In this document: one piece after another, positions 1-8,220 of the stretch
How positions within the stretch are numbered: the first letter of the stretch is position 1
How the letters are laid out: the number at the start of each line of letters is the position of its first letter
NCBI RefSeq assembly: GCF_027257975.1
Contig: NZ_JANZKX010000006.1
Span: forward strand, 333,957 to 397,956
Source: Pelomonas sp. BJYL3
GTDB lineage: Bacteria; Pseudomonadota; Gammaproteobacteria; Burkholderiales; Burkholderiaceae_C
Length of the DNA stretch: 64,000 bases
Direction of reading: 5' to 3'
Made by a program: the position numbers and the translations under genes
Notes under the pieces: model-generated
Database searches by the model: none
Seen by the model: only the letters and a program-made list of their open reading frames with translations
Told to the model about the DNA's origin: nothing

Positions 1-468
1 CCGCCGACGCCCCTGCTCATCGCGCCGCCGGAGCCGCTGCCCGGCGTTGCGCCCTCGCCTTCCCCTTCGCCAGCGGCCCTGGATGCCCCCTCGCCCGAGC
101 GCCTCGGCATGCGCGAGGTCTCGGCGCAGGAGCCTGCCCCCACCCCCGTGCCTCAGGACCCGGCGCCACAGACCCTGGCCCCCGCCGCCCTGCCGCCCGA
201 GCACCTGGCCTGCCAGGCCCGGCAGGCGGAGCGCCATTACCCGGCCCTGCTGCGGGAGCGGGGCATCGAAGGCCGGGTGGTCGTTCGCGTCAGGGTGGAT
301 GAAAGCGGCCGCGCAGCGGAAGTGCAGGTCCTGAATCCCAGCGGATGGCGGCTGCTGGACGAGGCCGCGCGCCAGGTCGCCACGGCCTGCGCCTACCTGC
401 CCGCCCGGCGAGGAGAGCAGCGCCTGATGGCCTGGGTCGAGTACCCCGTCCGCTTCAGCCTGCATTGA
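1..468 (+). CDS. TonB energy transducer, 3' part (5' end outside window)
   Basis: The frame is open from base 1 and lacks a start in the window, so the N-terminus (inner-membrane anchor) is missing. The first ~60 visible residues are a Pro/Ala-rich linker, as expected for the periplasm-spanning part of TonB. The last ~85 residues match the TonB C-terminal fold: a YPALLRERGIEGRVVVRVRV-type strand, then VDESG, the conserved VLNPSGWRLLDEAA helix region, and a final strand ending PVRFSLH. In this family the C-terminal domain contacts the TonB box of outer-membrane receptors and passes on ExbBD proton-motive energy. A TonB-dependent receptor lies at 5329-7440, so this copy may serve it, but the two are not in one operon. 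The family call is firm; the partner is inferred. Confidence 0.85.
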   Translation, partial: PPTPLLIAPPEPLPGVAPSPSPSPAALDAPSPERLGMREVSAQEPAPTPVPQDPAPQTLAPAALPPEHLACQARQAERHYPALLRERGIEGRVVVRVRVDESGRAAEVQVLNPSGWRLLDEAARQVATACAYLPARRGEQRLMAWVEYPVRFSLH

Positions 469-904
469 GCGCGGCCCGCCTCCCGGCGCCCGCCCCCTGG
501 AGCGCCCCTGGACCGTCCCGGTCCGAGCCTTGAACTGACAGCCATGAACAGACATGTCCCTCTCGCACACAGGCAGCGCGAGCGCGCGGCCCGGCTTCGC
601 TGCCTTTGCTGTTGCGACGAACCGCCCGTGCACCCGGCAGCAGTCAGCCCGCGCCCCCGGTTCCGGCGCGTTGGCAGCCCGCACCAGGAGCCCGCAGAAG
701 TGCTGCCGGCACCGCCGGCTCCACCCCGAGCCGGGCAGCGCCGCCTCGACAGGAAAGCCAGGCGATGAGCCACGCCAGCGGCGGCAAGCGGCTGCGCAAG
801 CCGGCGGGTCCTGGGCAGGCCCGCTGATGGCCTCGCGCCCGGCCGCGTGGGCTGATCCCGGTCGGCGCCGTCACCGCCGCCGCTGAGCGCGAGGCTGTCG
901 AGGG
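469..904. other. Intergenic region between convergent genes
   Basis: 436 bases between the tonB stop and the convergent PEP-CTERM gene. It is GC- and Pro/Arg-codon-rich with several short overlapping open frames, none with a ribosome-binding site, recognisable domain or plausible protein composition. I looked for a cobalamin-type riboswitch and for a clear hairpin plus T-run terminator and found neither. Confidence 0.4.
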
Positions 905-1603
905 TCAGGCCCCTGGGTGGCGCCGGCGTGCGCCGGCCGCCAAGGCCAGCACACCCAGCACGAGCCAGCTCCAGCCCGCCGGCTCCGGCACCACCGAGGG
1001 CGCCGGCGCATCGAGCACGAAGGCCAGGTTGTCGGCATAGCCGTCGTTGTCCCCGCCGCCGAGACGCTCCATCGACAACGAGAACATCAGCCGGCTGGTG
1101 CCGACGGGCAGCCAGTTGCTCACCTCGCGGTAGAACAGGCCGGTGGCGTTGCCGCGATCCGCCGGGGTCACCGGGCCGAGTGCGGCGTGGCCGATTTCGC
1201 TGTCGCTGCCGTCAAGGAAGGACACGTAAAGCAGCGCGTTGTCGCCCTGCGAAGCCCAGCCGCCCAGCCAGCCGCTGAGCTTGAAGGACAGGGGCTGGGT
1301 CAGCGTGCCGGCCAGGTCCAGCAGCTGGTAGCCGGCCGTACGGGCGCCGTCGCCCGCGAACATGCGCTTGCCGCGGTTTGCGGGACCAGGCTGGGTCGGC
1401 AGGACCCAGTTGGACCCGTAGTCGACGGCTTGCGGGCGGGCGTAGCCGTCGAAGGCGAGCCAGCTGGTGGCCACGTCGGTCTCGGCGTCGCCGTTCACGA
1501 TGAGGTTGCTGCCAAACAAGGGGCCGGCCTGGGCGCTCATGGCGGCCAGGGCCAGCGCGGCGGCGCTGAAGCAGTGGCGCGCCGAGATCTTGATCGAGTT
1601 CAT
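905..1603 (-). CDS. PEP-CTERM sorting domain protein
   Basis: A 232-residue exported protein. An N-terminal signal peptide (about residues 1-26, ending AMSAQA) is followed by a jelly-roll-like body beginning LIVNGDAETD, a motif typical of PEP-CTERM adhesin-like proteins. The C-terminus carries the tripartite sorting signal: VPEPAGW, a hydrophobic helix LVLGVLALAAGA, then ARRRHPGA. In this family the tail is recognised by exosortase (XrtA) and the protein goes to the outer surface or extracellular polymer. I chose the ATG at 1603 because GGAG lies 7 bases upstream; the frame also has a GTG at 1618. It begins 11 bases after the phospholipase C stop codon on the same strand, so the two are probably co-transcribed. 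No exosortase is in this window; exosortase-associated accessory genes lie at 43-53 kb. The ligand or function of the body is unknown. Confidence 0.85.
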   Translation of the reverse strand: MNSIKISARHCFSAAALALAAMSAQAGPLFGSNLIVNGDAETDVATSWLAFDGYARPQAVDYGSNWVLPTQPGPANRGKRMFAGDGARTAGYQLLDLAGTLTQPLSFKLSGWLGGWASQGDNALLYVSFLDGSDSEIGHAALGPVTPADRGNATGLFYREVSNWLPVGTSRLMFSLSMERLGGGDNDGYADNLAFVLDAPAPSVVPEPAGWSWLVLGVLALAAGARRRHPGA

Positions 1604-1614
1604 GAATGCTCCGT

Positions 1615-3771
1615 TCACACGGTGGTGGCTTGATCGAGCCGGGCGGCGCCTTGCAGCGCCGGGTCGCTGATGGAGGGCTTGCCGTCCTCGAGGTGGCCGG
1701 CGAAGCGGCGCAGCCAGCCGCCGAGCCCCTTCACGCGCAGGCTGAAGTCGTACCAGTTCTGGCTGGCCGCCAGCGGGATGCGCAGACTCGTGCGGCTGCG
1801 CGCCACGACGGTGATCTCGCGCGGCGTGGCCGCCAGGTACTTGTTGGCCTGCAGCACGAAGGTGCAGGGCGCGCCGCCCGCGTTGACGAGCTCGATCAGC
1901 AGCTCGCCGCTGGCACGCGCGCTGCGCAACACGAGCTCGGGCAAGGCGCTGCCAACCGGGCGCCGCACATCGCCGGCGATGTGGCGGTGGAAACCGTTGG
2001 GGCCGAGCACCCAGAGGTCATAGGCTCCGGTCGTGGTCCAGCGGCCCTGAAGCTGCTTGCCGGCTTCGACGGTGTAGCGGCGCGGCATCTGGTCCAGCGC
2101 GAGCCGGTCGTAGACATGGAACACCGCGCCCTGCTCGCCCGCATTCTCGAAGGTGAGCAAGACCTGACCCCCAGCCTCCGGCACCTGCGCCTGCACCTGC
2201 AGCTCATAGGGCAGCGGGCGTGCGGGGCGCACACCGGCCTGCTGCACCGGCGCGGCCAGCGTGGTGGGCGTTGCGGGCGCCTTGGTGCCCGGCAGCGCCA
2301 GCGCACGGGCGCGGCGCTCGGCCGTGGCCGGCAGCAGCTGCAGGAAGCCTTGGTCGTCGGGGTTGGCGAAATCGAAGCAGGACTGCAGATCGCCGCAGAC
2401 GGCACGCCGCCACGGGCTGATCAGCGGCTCCTGCACGCCGAAGCGCGCAGCGATGAAGCGCAGCACCGAGCTGTGATCGGCCACCTGGGAGTTGACCCAG
2501 CCGCCCTTGGTCCAGGGCGAGACCACGTACATCGGCACGCGCGGGCCCAGGCCGTAGGGGCGGTGGTGTGTGCGCGCGTCGGCGCCGTTGAGCACATGGT
2601 GGTATTCGCCGGTCGTGTCGACCGTCGATGCGCCGGCCAGCTGCGCCTTGGCGGGGTCGGCATCGTAGGCGACATAGGACGGCACGGCCGGCGGCGGCAC
2701 ATGGTCAAAGAAGCCGTCGTTCTCGTCGAAGTTGATGAACAGGACGGTCTTGCTCCAGACCTCCGGGTTGGAGGTCAGCGCGTCCAGCACGCGGGCCGTG
2801 TAGTCGGCGCCCGAGGCCGGGCTGGAGGGCCCCGGATGCTCGGAACCTTCGGCCGTCGCGACGATCCAGCTGACCTGCGGCAGGCGGTTCGCGATCACGT
2901 CGGCCTTGAGCAGGTCGAGGTCCCTCGTGCTGATGCCGCGCTCGCGCAGCGCCTGCGAGTAGCCCGGGCGCTCGTACCAGGCATCGCGGTAGGGCCGGAA
3001 GCCGGCCAGCGGGTTGTCGGTGAAGTTGTCCGACATGTTCTGGTAGACCTGCCACGAGATGCCCGCGGCCTGCAGGCGCTCGGGGTAGGTCGTCCAGCGG
3101 TAGTCCGTGCTGCGGTCGGTGTTGAACCACTCACGGCTGTTGTCCGTGCTCGGGCCGCCGGCGACGCCCAGCGGGTCGTTGTGCCCCGTCCAGAGGAAGA
3201 GGCGATTGGTGTTGGTGCCGGTCTGGGTCGCGCAGTGGTAGTGGTCGCACAGCGTGAAGGCGCGGGCCAGCGCGAACTGGAACGGCAGGTCAGCCTCGCT
3301 GAAGTAGCCCAGCGAATGGTTCTGCTTGGCATTGCACCAGTCGTTCATGCGGCCGTGGTCCCAGGCGAGCTGGGCGTCCAGCCAGGCGTGCGGCGTGCCG
3401 GCGACGCGCATCAGCGCGAAGTCCTGCGTCGTGTTCAGCGGGAAAGGCGCGATGGCCCGGCGCTGCCCCCAGTCCGGCCGCCCGGGCACCGGGTTGCCGC
3501 CCTGTGTGGGCTGCACGAACACGCTCTTGCGCGTGAACAGGCCCGGGCGGTCCTTGGCCGGCGCGGGGAAGGGGTCGCCGAAGCCACGCACACCGGCCAG
3601 GGTGCCGAAGTAGTGGTCGAAGCTGCGGTTCTCCTGCGTCAGCACGACGATGTGCTCGACGTCCTGCAGGCTGCGCGTGCGCTGGTTGGCCGGGATCGCC
3701 AGGGCTCTCGCAATGGCGGGCGGGAAGCTGGCCAGCACGGCGCTGGCGCGGAGGAAGTCGCGGCGGCTCAT
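1615..3771 (-). CDS. Phosphocholine-specific phospholipase C, Tat-exported
   Basis: A 718-residue protein starting MSRRDFLRASAV, a twin-arginine signal, so it should be exported folded. The catalytic phosphoesterase domain (PF04185 type, about residues 30-480) shows the hallmark ENRSFDHYFG near residue 43, GHNDP, and the metal-site region FDENDGFFDHVPPP. The C-terminus contains the two small repeated beta domains (DUF756) usual for bacterial PLC. The family hydrolyses phosphatidylcholine or sphingomyelin to a phosphorylated head group and diacylglycerol, commonly under phosphate limitation. The start at 3771 fits the Tat motif and a GGAG 9 bases upstream; the in-frame extension to 3945 has no signal-like features. 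A possible Pho box lies upstream at 3922-3939, consistent with phosphate control. The PEP-CTERM gene follows 11 bases after the stop. Confidence 0.92.
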   Translation of the reverse strand: MSRRDFLRASAVLASFPPAIARALAIPANQRTRSLQDVEHIVVLTQENRSFDHYFGTLAGVRGFGDPFPAPAKDRPGLFTRKSVFVQPTQGGNPVPGRPDWGQRRAIAPFPLNTTQDFALMRVAGTPHAWLDAQLAWDHGRMNDWCNAKQNHSLGYFSEADLPFQFALARAFTLCDHYHCATQTGTNTNRLFLWTGHNDPLGVAGGPSTDNSREWFNTDRSTDYRWTTYPERLQAAGISWQVYQNMSDNFTDNPLAGFRPYRDAWYERPGYSQALRERGISTRDLDLLKADVIANRLPQVSWIVATAEGSEHPGPSSPASGADYTARVLDALTSNPEVWSKTVLFINFDENDGFFDHVPPPAVPSYVAYDADPAKAQLAGASTVDTTGEYHHVLNGADARTHHRPYGLGPRVPMYVVSPWTKGGWVNSQVADHSSVLRFIAARFGVQEPLISPWRRAVCGDLQSCFDFANPDDQGFLQLLPATAERRARALALPGTKAPATPTTLAAPVQQAGVRPARPLPYELQVQAQVPEAGGQVLLTFENAGEQGAVFHVYDRLALDQMPRRYTVEAGKQLQGRWTTTGAYDLWVLGPNGFHRHIAGDVRRPVGSALPELVLRSARASGELLIELVNAGGAPCTFVLQANKYLAATPREITVVARSRTSLRIPLAASQNWYDFSLRVKGLGGWLRRFAGHLEDGKPSISDPALQGAARLDQATTV
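2159..2170 (+). repeat. Copy 1 of the 12-mer AAGACCTGACCC
   Basis: Exact copy inside the phospholipase C gene, encoding GQVL on the minus strand. See finding on the dispersed 12-mer. Confidence 0.9.
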
Positions 3772-3921
3772 CGTGCGGCTCCGCGGGATGCGCTCAGGCG
3801 GCAGCGCACCTGGGTCGCGCGCTGAAGCGCGACAGGCGTGGGTCGGGACATGGAGGTCTCCTGAAGGACAGAGTGAGGTGGGGCTCGGACGTCGTGCGCG
3901 GCGCCACTGTAGGCAGCGCTC

Positions 3922-3939
3922 GTGAAGGCGGGGTGACAG
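3922..3939 (-). promoter_or_regulatory. Possible Pho box upstream of phospholipase C
   Basis: On the minus strand the sequence reads CTGTCAC-CCCG-CCTTCAC: two 7-base half-sites matching at 5 of 7 positions with an 11-base period, the architecture of a PhoB site. It lies about 150 bases upstream of the phospholipase C start. The second half-site is imperfect, so the call is tentative. Confidence 0.45.
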
Positions 3940-4004
3940 TTCCAAGACGCTGCGACCACCGTCGCGCCAGGACCGCTTTCGGCGGGCTTGCCGGCCGTGC
4001 CTCG

Positions 4005-5309
4005 TCAGCGTCGACGATGCTCGGCAGCCGGGCGCCTGGCACTCGCAGCCTCACCCCACCAGTCCATGCCGGCAGCCCTGGACTCAGGCCGACCCAGGGC
4101 GCGGGTCTGCTGCAGGCATCGCCGCCCCGCGCGCTTGCGGGCCCAGATCAGCGCGCCGGTCACGGAAAGCATCGCCACGACCAGCCCCGTCGCGGCCAGG
4201 AGCAGGCGCAGGGGCAGGCCGCCCACCCGGCCCGTATGCAGCGCGGTGAGCCAGGTGGTGGCCGTGCGGGCCGCTTGCTGGCCCGTGGGCCACTGGACGG
4301 CGAGCAGGGCCCCGCTGCCGGCATCGAAGAGAAGCGTCGACTGCCCCCGCTGCGGGCCGACATCGCGATCGCTGTGCACGACATAGCGCCAGGTGCCCGC
4401 GCCCCGGTCCAGCGCCAGCGATTCCTCGCGTCCCACCGCAATCCCTTCTGCCCCTGCGGCTGCGGCCATGAGCGCGCGCGCATGGGCTCGCGCGGCGGGC
4501 CAGTCCGGCTCGACGCCATCTGCAAGGCCGGCTGTCTGCGGCAGGGGCGCGGCCTCCCAGGGGCCAAGCAGGGCCGCCATCACCGGCCTGTACACGGGCG
4601 CCAGGTTGAAGGACACCCCCGACCACGCGATCACGAACAGCAAGGCCCACAGCCACAGGCCGCCCGCGCGGTGCAGGTCCACCGTGCTGCGGTAGCCCGC
4701 GCCGCGGCGCACGCACCACGCCTGGCGCCAGCGAGCCCACCAGCCCCGTCCCTGCCGCACCAGCGGCCCTTCTCGGCGTGGCATCCGCAGCGGCAGGGTG
4801 AGGTAGGCACCGACCACGCAGTCCAGTGACCACAGCAGCGCCACCAGCCCCAGCACGGTCCTGCCCCAGGACGGCGCCAGCAGCGCGTAGTGGAGGCGGT
4901 AGAGGAAGGGCATCACATTGACCCGGCCCTGCGCCGGATCGCCCCACAGGCGCCCGCCGAGCTCGCGGCCGGTCCAGGGATCGACGTACAGCTCGTCGAT
5001 GGCCAGGGCCGCAGCGGCGCCGGGTGCGGCCTGCACGCGGAAGGCCAGGGAGCGGCCAGGCTCGACAGACAGCGGGACCGCATCGATGCGCAGGCCGGCA
5101 TGCCGGCGCAGCAGGCGCTCGCGGACCACGAGGGGATCGAGTGCCACCGCTCCCACGGGCTGCGGCGCCTTCAGCAGCGCGGCCGCGAAGGCCTCGTCCA
5201 GCGGCCGGTAGAAGGCCAGCAGGCTGCCCGTGAGGCCGGCCACCAGCAGGAAGCCGGCCAGCACCAGGCCGACCCAGCGGTGCAGCCACAGCCAATGAGA
5301 GCGCTTCAT
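4005..5309 (-). CDS. PepSY-associated TM protein (iron-uptake reductase type)
   Basis: A 434-residue inner-membrane protein. It starts MKRSHWLWLHRWVGLVLAGF, the conserved opening of PepSY-TM proteins, with helix 1 at about residues 9-31. A periplasmic PepSY region follows (DELYVDPWTGRELGG), then a helix pair around LGLVALLWSLDCVVGAYLTLPL, a helix LWLWALLFVIAWSGVSFNL with the HRAGGLW motif, a second PepSY-like region, and a last helix LLLAATGLVVAMLSVTGALIW. The histidines in the helices fit a role in haem or electron transfer; relatives sit beside TonB-dependent receptors and are proposed to reduce ferric siderophores. The start at 5309 has GAGGTG upstream and lies 19 bases after the receptor stop, giving the order DUF4198-receptor-PepSY in one transcript from the Fur-box promoter. 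Confidence 0.85.
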   Translation of the reverse strand: MKRSHWLWLHRWVGLVLAGFLLVAGLTGSLLAFYRPLDEAFAAALLKAPQPVGAVALDPLVVRERLLRRHAGLRIDAVPLSVEPGRSLAFRVQAAPGAAAALAIDELYVDPWTGRELGGRLWGDPAQGRVNVMPFLYRLHYALLAPSWGRTVLGLVALLWSLDCVVGAYLTLPLRMPRREGPLVRQGRGWWARWRQAWCVRRGAGYRSTVDLHRAGGLWLWALLFVIAWSGVSFNLAPVYRPVMAALLGPWEAAPLPQTAGLADGVEPDWPAARAHARALMAAAAGAEGIAVGREESLALDRGAGTWRYVVHSDRDVGPQRGQSTLLFDAGSGALLAVQWPTGQQAARTATTWLTALHTGRVGGLPLRLLLAATGLVVAMLSVTGALIWARKRAGRRCLQQTRALGRPESRAAGMDWWGEAASARRPAAEHRRR

Positions 5310-5328
5310 CGGTGCCACCTCGCCTGCG

Positions 5329-7440
5329 TCAGTAGCTCCATTCGCCCGACAGGCGCACGGTGCGCGGCGCTCCGGCGAGCACGCCGCCGTAGTTGACGTT
5401 CTCCCAGAAACGGCGATTGCCCAGGTTCTGCACCTGCAGCCGCCACAGGAAGGAGGCGCCCGCCAGCGTCGTCGCATAGCGCGCGCCGGCGTCCCAGCGC
5501 GTGTAGGCCGGCACCAGGATGGCCTGCGCCTGGTCCAGCGCCCGGCTGCCGGTGTGCACGGCGCCTGCGTTGAGGCTCAGCCCCGGCACGCCGGGGATGC
5601 GGGCATCGAGCCAGGCACTGCCCTGCAGCCTGGCGACGTGGGCGGGCCGCTTGCCTTCGCGCGCATCACCGGTGCCCAGCACCCTGGCGTCGAGCCAGCT
5701 GAGGCCCGCGACCGCGGAAAGGCCCGAGGCCAGGTCGCCGTTGAGCTGCAGCTCGAGGCCCTGGTGGCGCTGGCGTCCACGCGTCTTGAACACCTGGTCG
5801 CCCGGATCCGTCGCCTGCAGGGGCTTGTCGATATGGAACAGCGCCGCATTGGCCACGAAGCCCGCCGTGGGCTGCCATTTGATCCCGGCCTCGAGCTGGC
5901 GGCTGCGGATCGGGTCCAGCCGTTCACCGCGATTGGCCGCGGCATTGGGCGCATAGGCTCCCTGCTCCAGGCCTTCGGTCCGGCTGGCGTAGACGCTCAG
6001 GTGCGGGGCCGGCAGCCAGACCAGGGCCAGCGACGGCACGACCACGTCGGCGCGGTAGTCCCGCTGGACGCCAGCAGCGCTGCGGGAGGCATTGCGGTAG
6101 CCGATGTAGCGCGCGCCGGCGAGCACGCGCCAGCGCTCGTCCAGCGTCAGGGTGTCGCTGAGGAAGAGGCTGGGCTGGCGCGTCGTGGCCTGGTTCTTGG
6201 GCGGTGGGTTTGAGAAGTCCGGCGGCGCGCTGTAGAGCGGCGCGTGGATGTTGCCGACGGTGAGCCCCTCATTCGGGAACCAGCCCCCGTCCCAGGACTT
6301 GAGACGGCTGTCCGACACGCCCATCACCAGCGCATGCCGCAGACCGCCCGCCCGCAGGCGGCCGCTGAGGAAAGCCTGCGCGCTGACCGTGGTGAAGCGC
6401 TGGTCCGGCGAGAAGTAGTAGTCGCCGCTGCTGATGGTGCCGTCGAGCTTCACGCCGTACACATCGGGAAAGGCGGCATCGCGGCGGGTGCGGCTGTAGG
6501 CCAGCTGCGCGATGAGCTGCCAGTCCGCGTCCAGGGCGTGCTCCAGGCGCAGGCCCAGATTGGAGGCGTCGCTGCGGTACTGGCCCCAGGGCTGGCCCAG
6601 CAGGGTCCGCGGATCGAGGCTGTCCGCGGGCAGCACCTGGCCGTCCTCGCGCGGGCCCAGCACCGGCTGGGCCGCCAGCTTCTTGTGCTGGAAGTCCGCG
6701 TCCAGGCGCAGCAGGGTCGCGCCGGTCAGGCGGTAGTCCACGGCCAGGCCGGCCATGCGGCGGAACATGTCCCCGGCATGGCGGAAGTCGCCCTGCTGCT
6801 CGGCGGCGAGATTGAGCCGCCAGCCCAGCGTCCGGCCTGCATCCAGGGGGCCGCCCGCGTCCGCGTGGAGATAGCGACCGCCGAAGCTGCGCAGCTCGGC
6901 CTGGACGCTGGCGAAGGTCTCGCGCGTGGGGCGCTTCAGCACGTAGTTCACCAGCCCGCTGGGTTCTCCGACACCGTAGAGAAAGCCGGACAGCCCCCTC
7001 AGAACGTCCAGGCGCTCCATGTTCTCCAGCGGGATGTCCGCGTAGACGGTGGTCAGCAGGCCGTCGCGCCGCACGCTGTTGACGGCATTGGCCGAGAAGC
7101 CGCGCACCGCGATGCCGTCATAGGCGCCGCCAAGGGACGCGGGCTGCACGCCGGGGTCGTTGCGCAGCACGTCCTGCAGCGTGCGGGCGCGCTGGTGGTC
7201 CATCAGCTCGCGGCCGTAGGAGCCGATGGAAAAGGGCAGCTCCTGCAGTGCCTGCACGCCCAGGGCGCCCGCGTTGACGTCGCGGTTCAGGTAGAGGGAC
7301 ACGCGCTTGCCGCTGAGGAGCACGGGCTCCAGCAAGACCTGACCCTCGTCAGTGCCCTGCGCCTGCGCGAGGCCGGTGGCGCTGAGGGCGGCCAGCAGCG
7401 CGGCATGCAGCCGCGTGCGGCTTGGTTTCTTTGTCTTCAT
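5329..7440 (-). CDS. TonB-dependent siderophore receptor
   Basis: A 703-residue outer-membrane receptor. The signal peptide ends ATGLAQAQ. There is no STN signalling domain, so it is a simple importer and not an iron-starvation sensor. The plug domain (about residues 60-165) has ELPFSIGSYG, TLQDVLRNDPGVQ and VRGFSANAVNSVRRDG followed by MERLDVLRGLSGFLYG and GEPSGLVNYVLKRP, all classic for ferric-siderophore receptors. The rest is a 22-strand beta barrel ending VRLSGEWSY with a terminal aromatic, as required for Bam insertion. It lies 18 bases after DUF4198 and 19 before PepSY, downstream of a Fur box, opposite a diaminopropionate biosynthesis operon. It probably imports the metal complex of that product; the ligand is inferred from context only. 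No strong Shine-Dalgarno is visible before the ATG. Confidence 0.93.
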   Translation of the reverse strand: MKTKKPSRTRLHAALLAALSATGLAQAQGTDEGQVLLEPVLLSGKRVSLYLNRDVNAGALGVQALQELPFSIGSYGRELMDHQRARTLQDVLRNDPGVQPASLGGAYDGIAVRGFSANAVNSVRRDGLLTTVYADIPLENMERLDVLRGLSGFLYGVGEPSGLVNYVLKRPTRETFASVQAELRSFGGRYLHADAGGPLDAGRTLGWRLNLAAEQQGDFRHAGDMFRRMAGLAVDYRLTGATLLRLDADFQHKKLAAQPVLGPREDGQVLPADSLDPRTLLGQPWGQYRSDASNLGLRLEHALDADWQLIAQLAYSRTRRDAAFPDVYGVKLDGTISSGDYYFSPDQRFTTVSAQAFLSGRLRAGGLRHALVMGVSDSRLKSWDGGWFPNEGLTVGNIHAPLYSAPPDFSNPPPKNQATTRQPSLFLSDTLTLDERWRVLAGARYIGYRNASRSAAGVQRDYRADVVVPSLALVWLPAPHLSVYASRTEGLEQGAYAPNAAANRGERLDPIRSRQLEAGIKWQPTAGFVANAALFHIDKPLQATDPGDQVFKTRGRQRHQGLELQLNGDLASGLSAVAGLSWLDARVLGTGDAREGKRPAHVARLQGSAWLDARIPGVPGLSLNAGAVHTGSRALDQAQAILVPAYTRWDAGARYATTLAGASFLWRLQVQNLGNRRFWENVNYGGVLAGAPRTVRLSGEWSY
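7334..7345 (+). repeat. Copy 2 of the 12-mer AAGACCTGACCC
   Basis: Exact copy inside the TonB-dependent receptor gene, encoding GQVL on the minus strand, close to the mature N-terminus. Confidence 0.9.
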
Positions 7441-7458
7441 GGAATGAGGAACCTGGGA

Positions 7459-8130
7459 TCAATGGGCGGTGAACTGGGCAGGCTGCGGTCGCTCGAAGGC
7501 AGGGCCCTCGGGCGTGCTGAAGCTGAGCGTGGCGCGATGGACCACCCCGTCCTGGCGAGGGTCGGGGGCGCCGCCCGGTGACGGCTCGCGGGTGTCGACG
7601 TCCAGCACGTAGAGGCCGCGCCAGGGCATGTGGATGCGCACCCGGCCGCGTTCGTCGATGTCATGGACCTGCAGCCACAGGCTGGGCGCGATCACCTTCA
7701 GCGTGCCCTGGGTCAGCGGTGCGCCCTTGAAGAAGACGGCGAAGGTGCCAGCCTCGGCCGTGGGCACGATGTCCAGGGCCATCGCGGGCTGCGCGGCCTT
7801 CAGCGGCCAGGCCGCATGCCGCGCGTAGTAGCGGGACCGGGCCCCGGAGGCGCGGGCCTCCACCACCGTGTCGGCCTCGGCGCCAGGGCCGTGCAGCACG
7901 AAGCCGTCCTCGGCCCTGCGCCAGGGCAGCGCGCCGCTATTGCGGTCCAGAACCTGCGCCCGCTGGGGCTCCAGCGCATCGAGCTTGCCAGGGCTGCGCT
8001 CGAGCAGGCGGATCTCCGGCTCGCCATAGCGCAGGTGCAAACCGCCCGCCTCCGCGGGCTCCAGCCACAGGTTGTGCGCAGCGGCCGGCAGTGCGGCCAG
8101 GGCCGTCATGAGGGCGAGGACTGTCTTCAT
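7459..8130 (-). CDS. DUF4198 periplasmic protein
   Basis: A 223-residue secreted protein with a signal peptide ending ALPAAA and mature start AHNLWLEP, the usual opening of DUF4198 proteins, where the N-terminal His/Trp region is thought to help metal binding. The body is two beta-sandwich-like parts with a late VRIHMPWRGLYVLDVD stretch. Members are typically encoded beside TonB-dependent metal receptors and are proposed as periplasmic metal or metal-complex binding proteins; none of this is proven here. The ATG at 8130 has GGAG 7 bases upstream; an in-frame start at 8157 would fall inside the Fur box and is unlikely. It is the first gene of the left-hand transcript. Confidence 0.82.
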   Translation of the reverse strand: MKTVLALMTALAALPAAAHNLWLEPAEAGGLHLRYGEPEIRLLERSPGKLDALEPQRAQVLDRNSGALPWRRAEDGFVLHGPGAEADTVVEARASGARSRYYARHAAWPLKAAQPAMALDIVPTAEAGTFAVFFKGAPLTQGTLKVIAPSLWLQVHDIDERGRVRIHMPWRGLYVLDVDTREPSPGGAPDPRQDGVVHRATLSFSTPEGPAFERPQPAQFTAH

Positions 8131-8156
8131 AGGATCTCCATGTTTGGCGTAAGGCA

Positions 8157-8175
8157 AATACGAATCATTCGCATT
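8157..8175. promoter_or_regulatory. Fur box in divergent promoter
   Basis: AATACGAATCATTCGCATT is a 19-base near-palindrome centred on the C at 8166: the inner 11 bases are perfectly symmetric and further pairs match outside. It closely resembles the Fur consensus built on GATAATGATAATCATTATC. It sits in the 90-base gap between the divergent DUF4198 gene and hydroxylase gene, so iron-loaded Fur could repress both the uptake and the biosynthesis arms. Confidence 0.82.
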
Positions 8176-8220
8176 CTAGTAGTTAAAGTCCGCTGCACTC
8201 AACCACACGGGAGATTGCTG

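Noticed and set aside
560..770. Possible cobalamin-type riboswitch
   Set aside because: Looked for the conserved B12-box and paired elements on both strands; the blocks are not present in the right order.
393..886. Several short open frames after tonB on both strands
   Set aside because: Arg/Ser/Cys-rich composition, no ribosome-binding site and no domain; typical GC-rich non-coding frames.
1606..3825. 739-codon plus-strand open frame
   Set aside because: Antisense to phospholipase C, whose Tat motif and catalytic motifs are clear.
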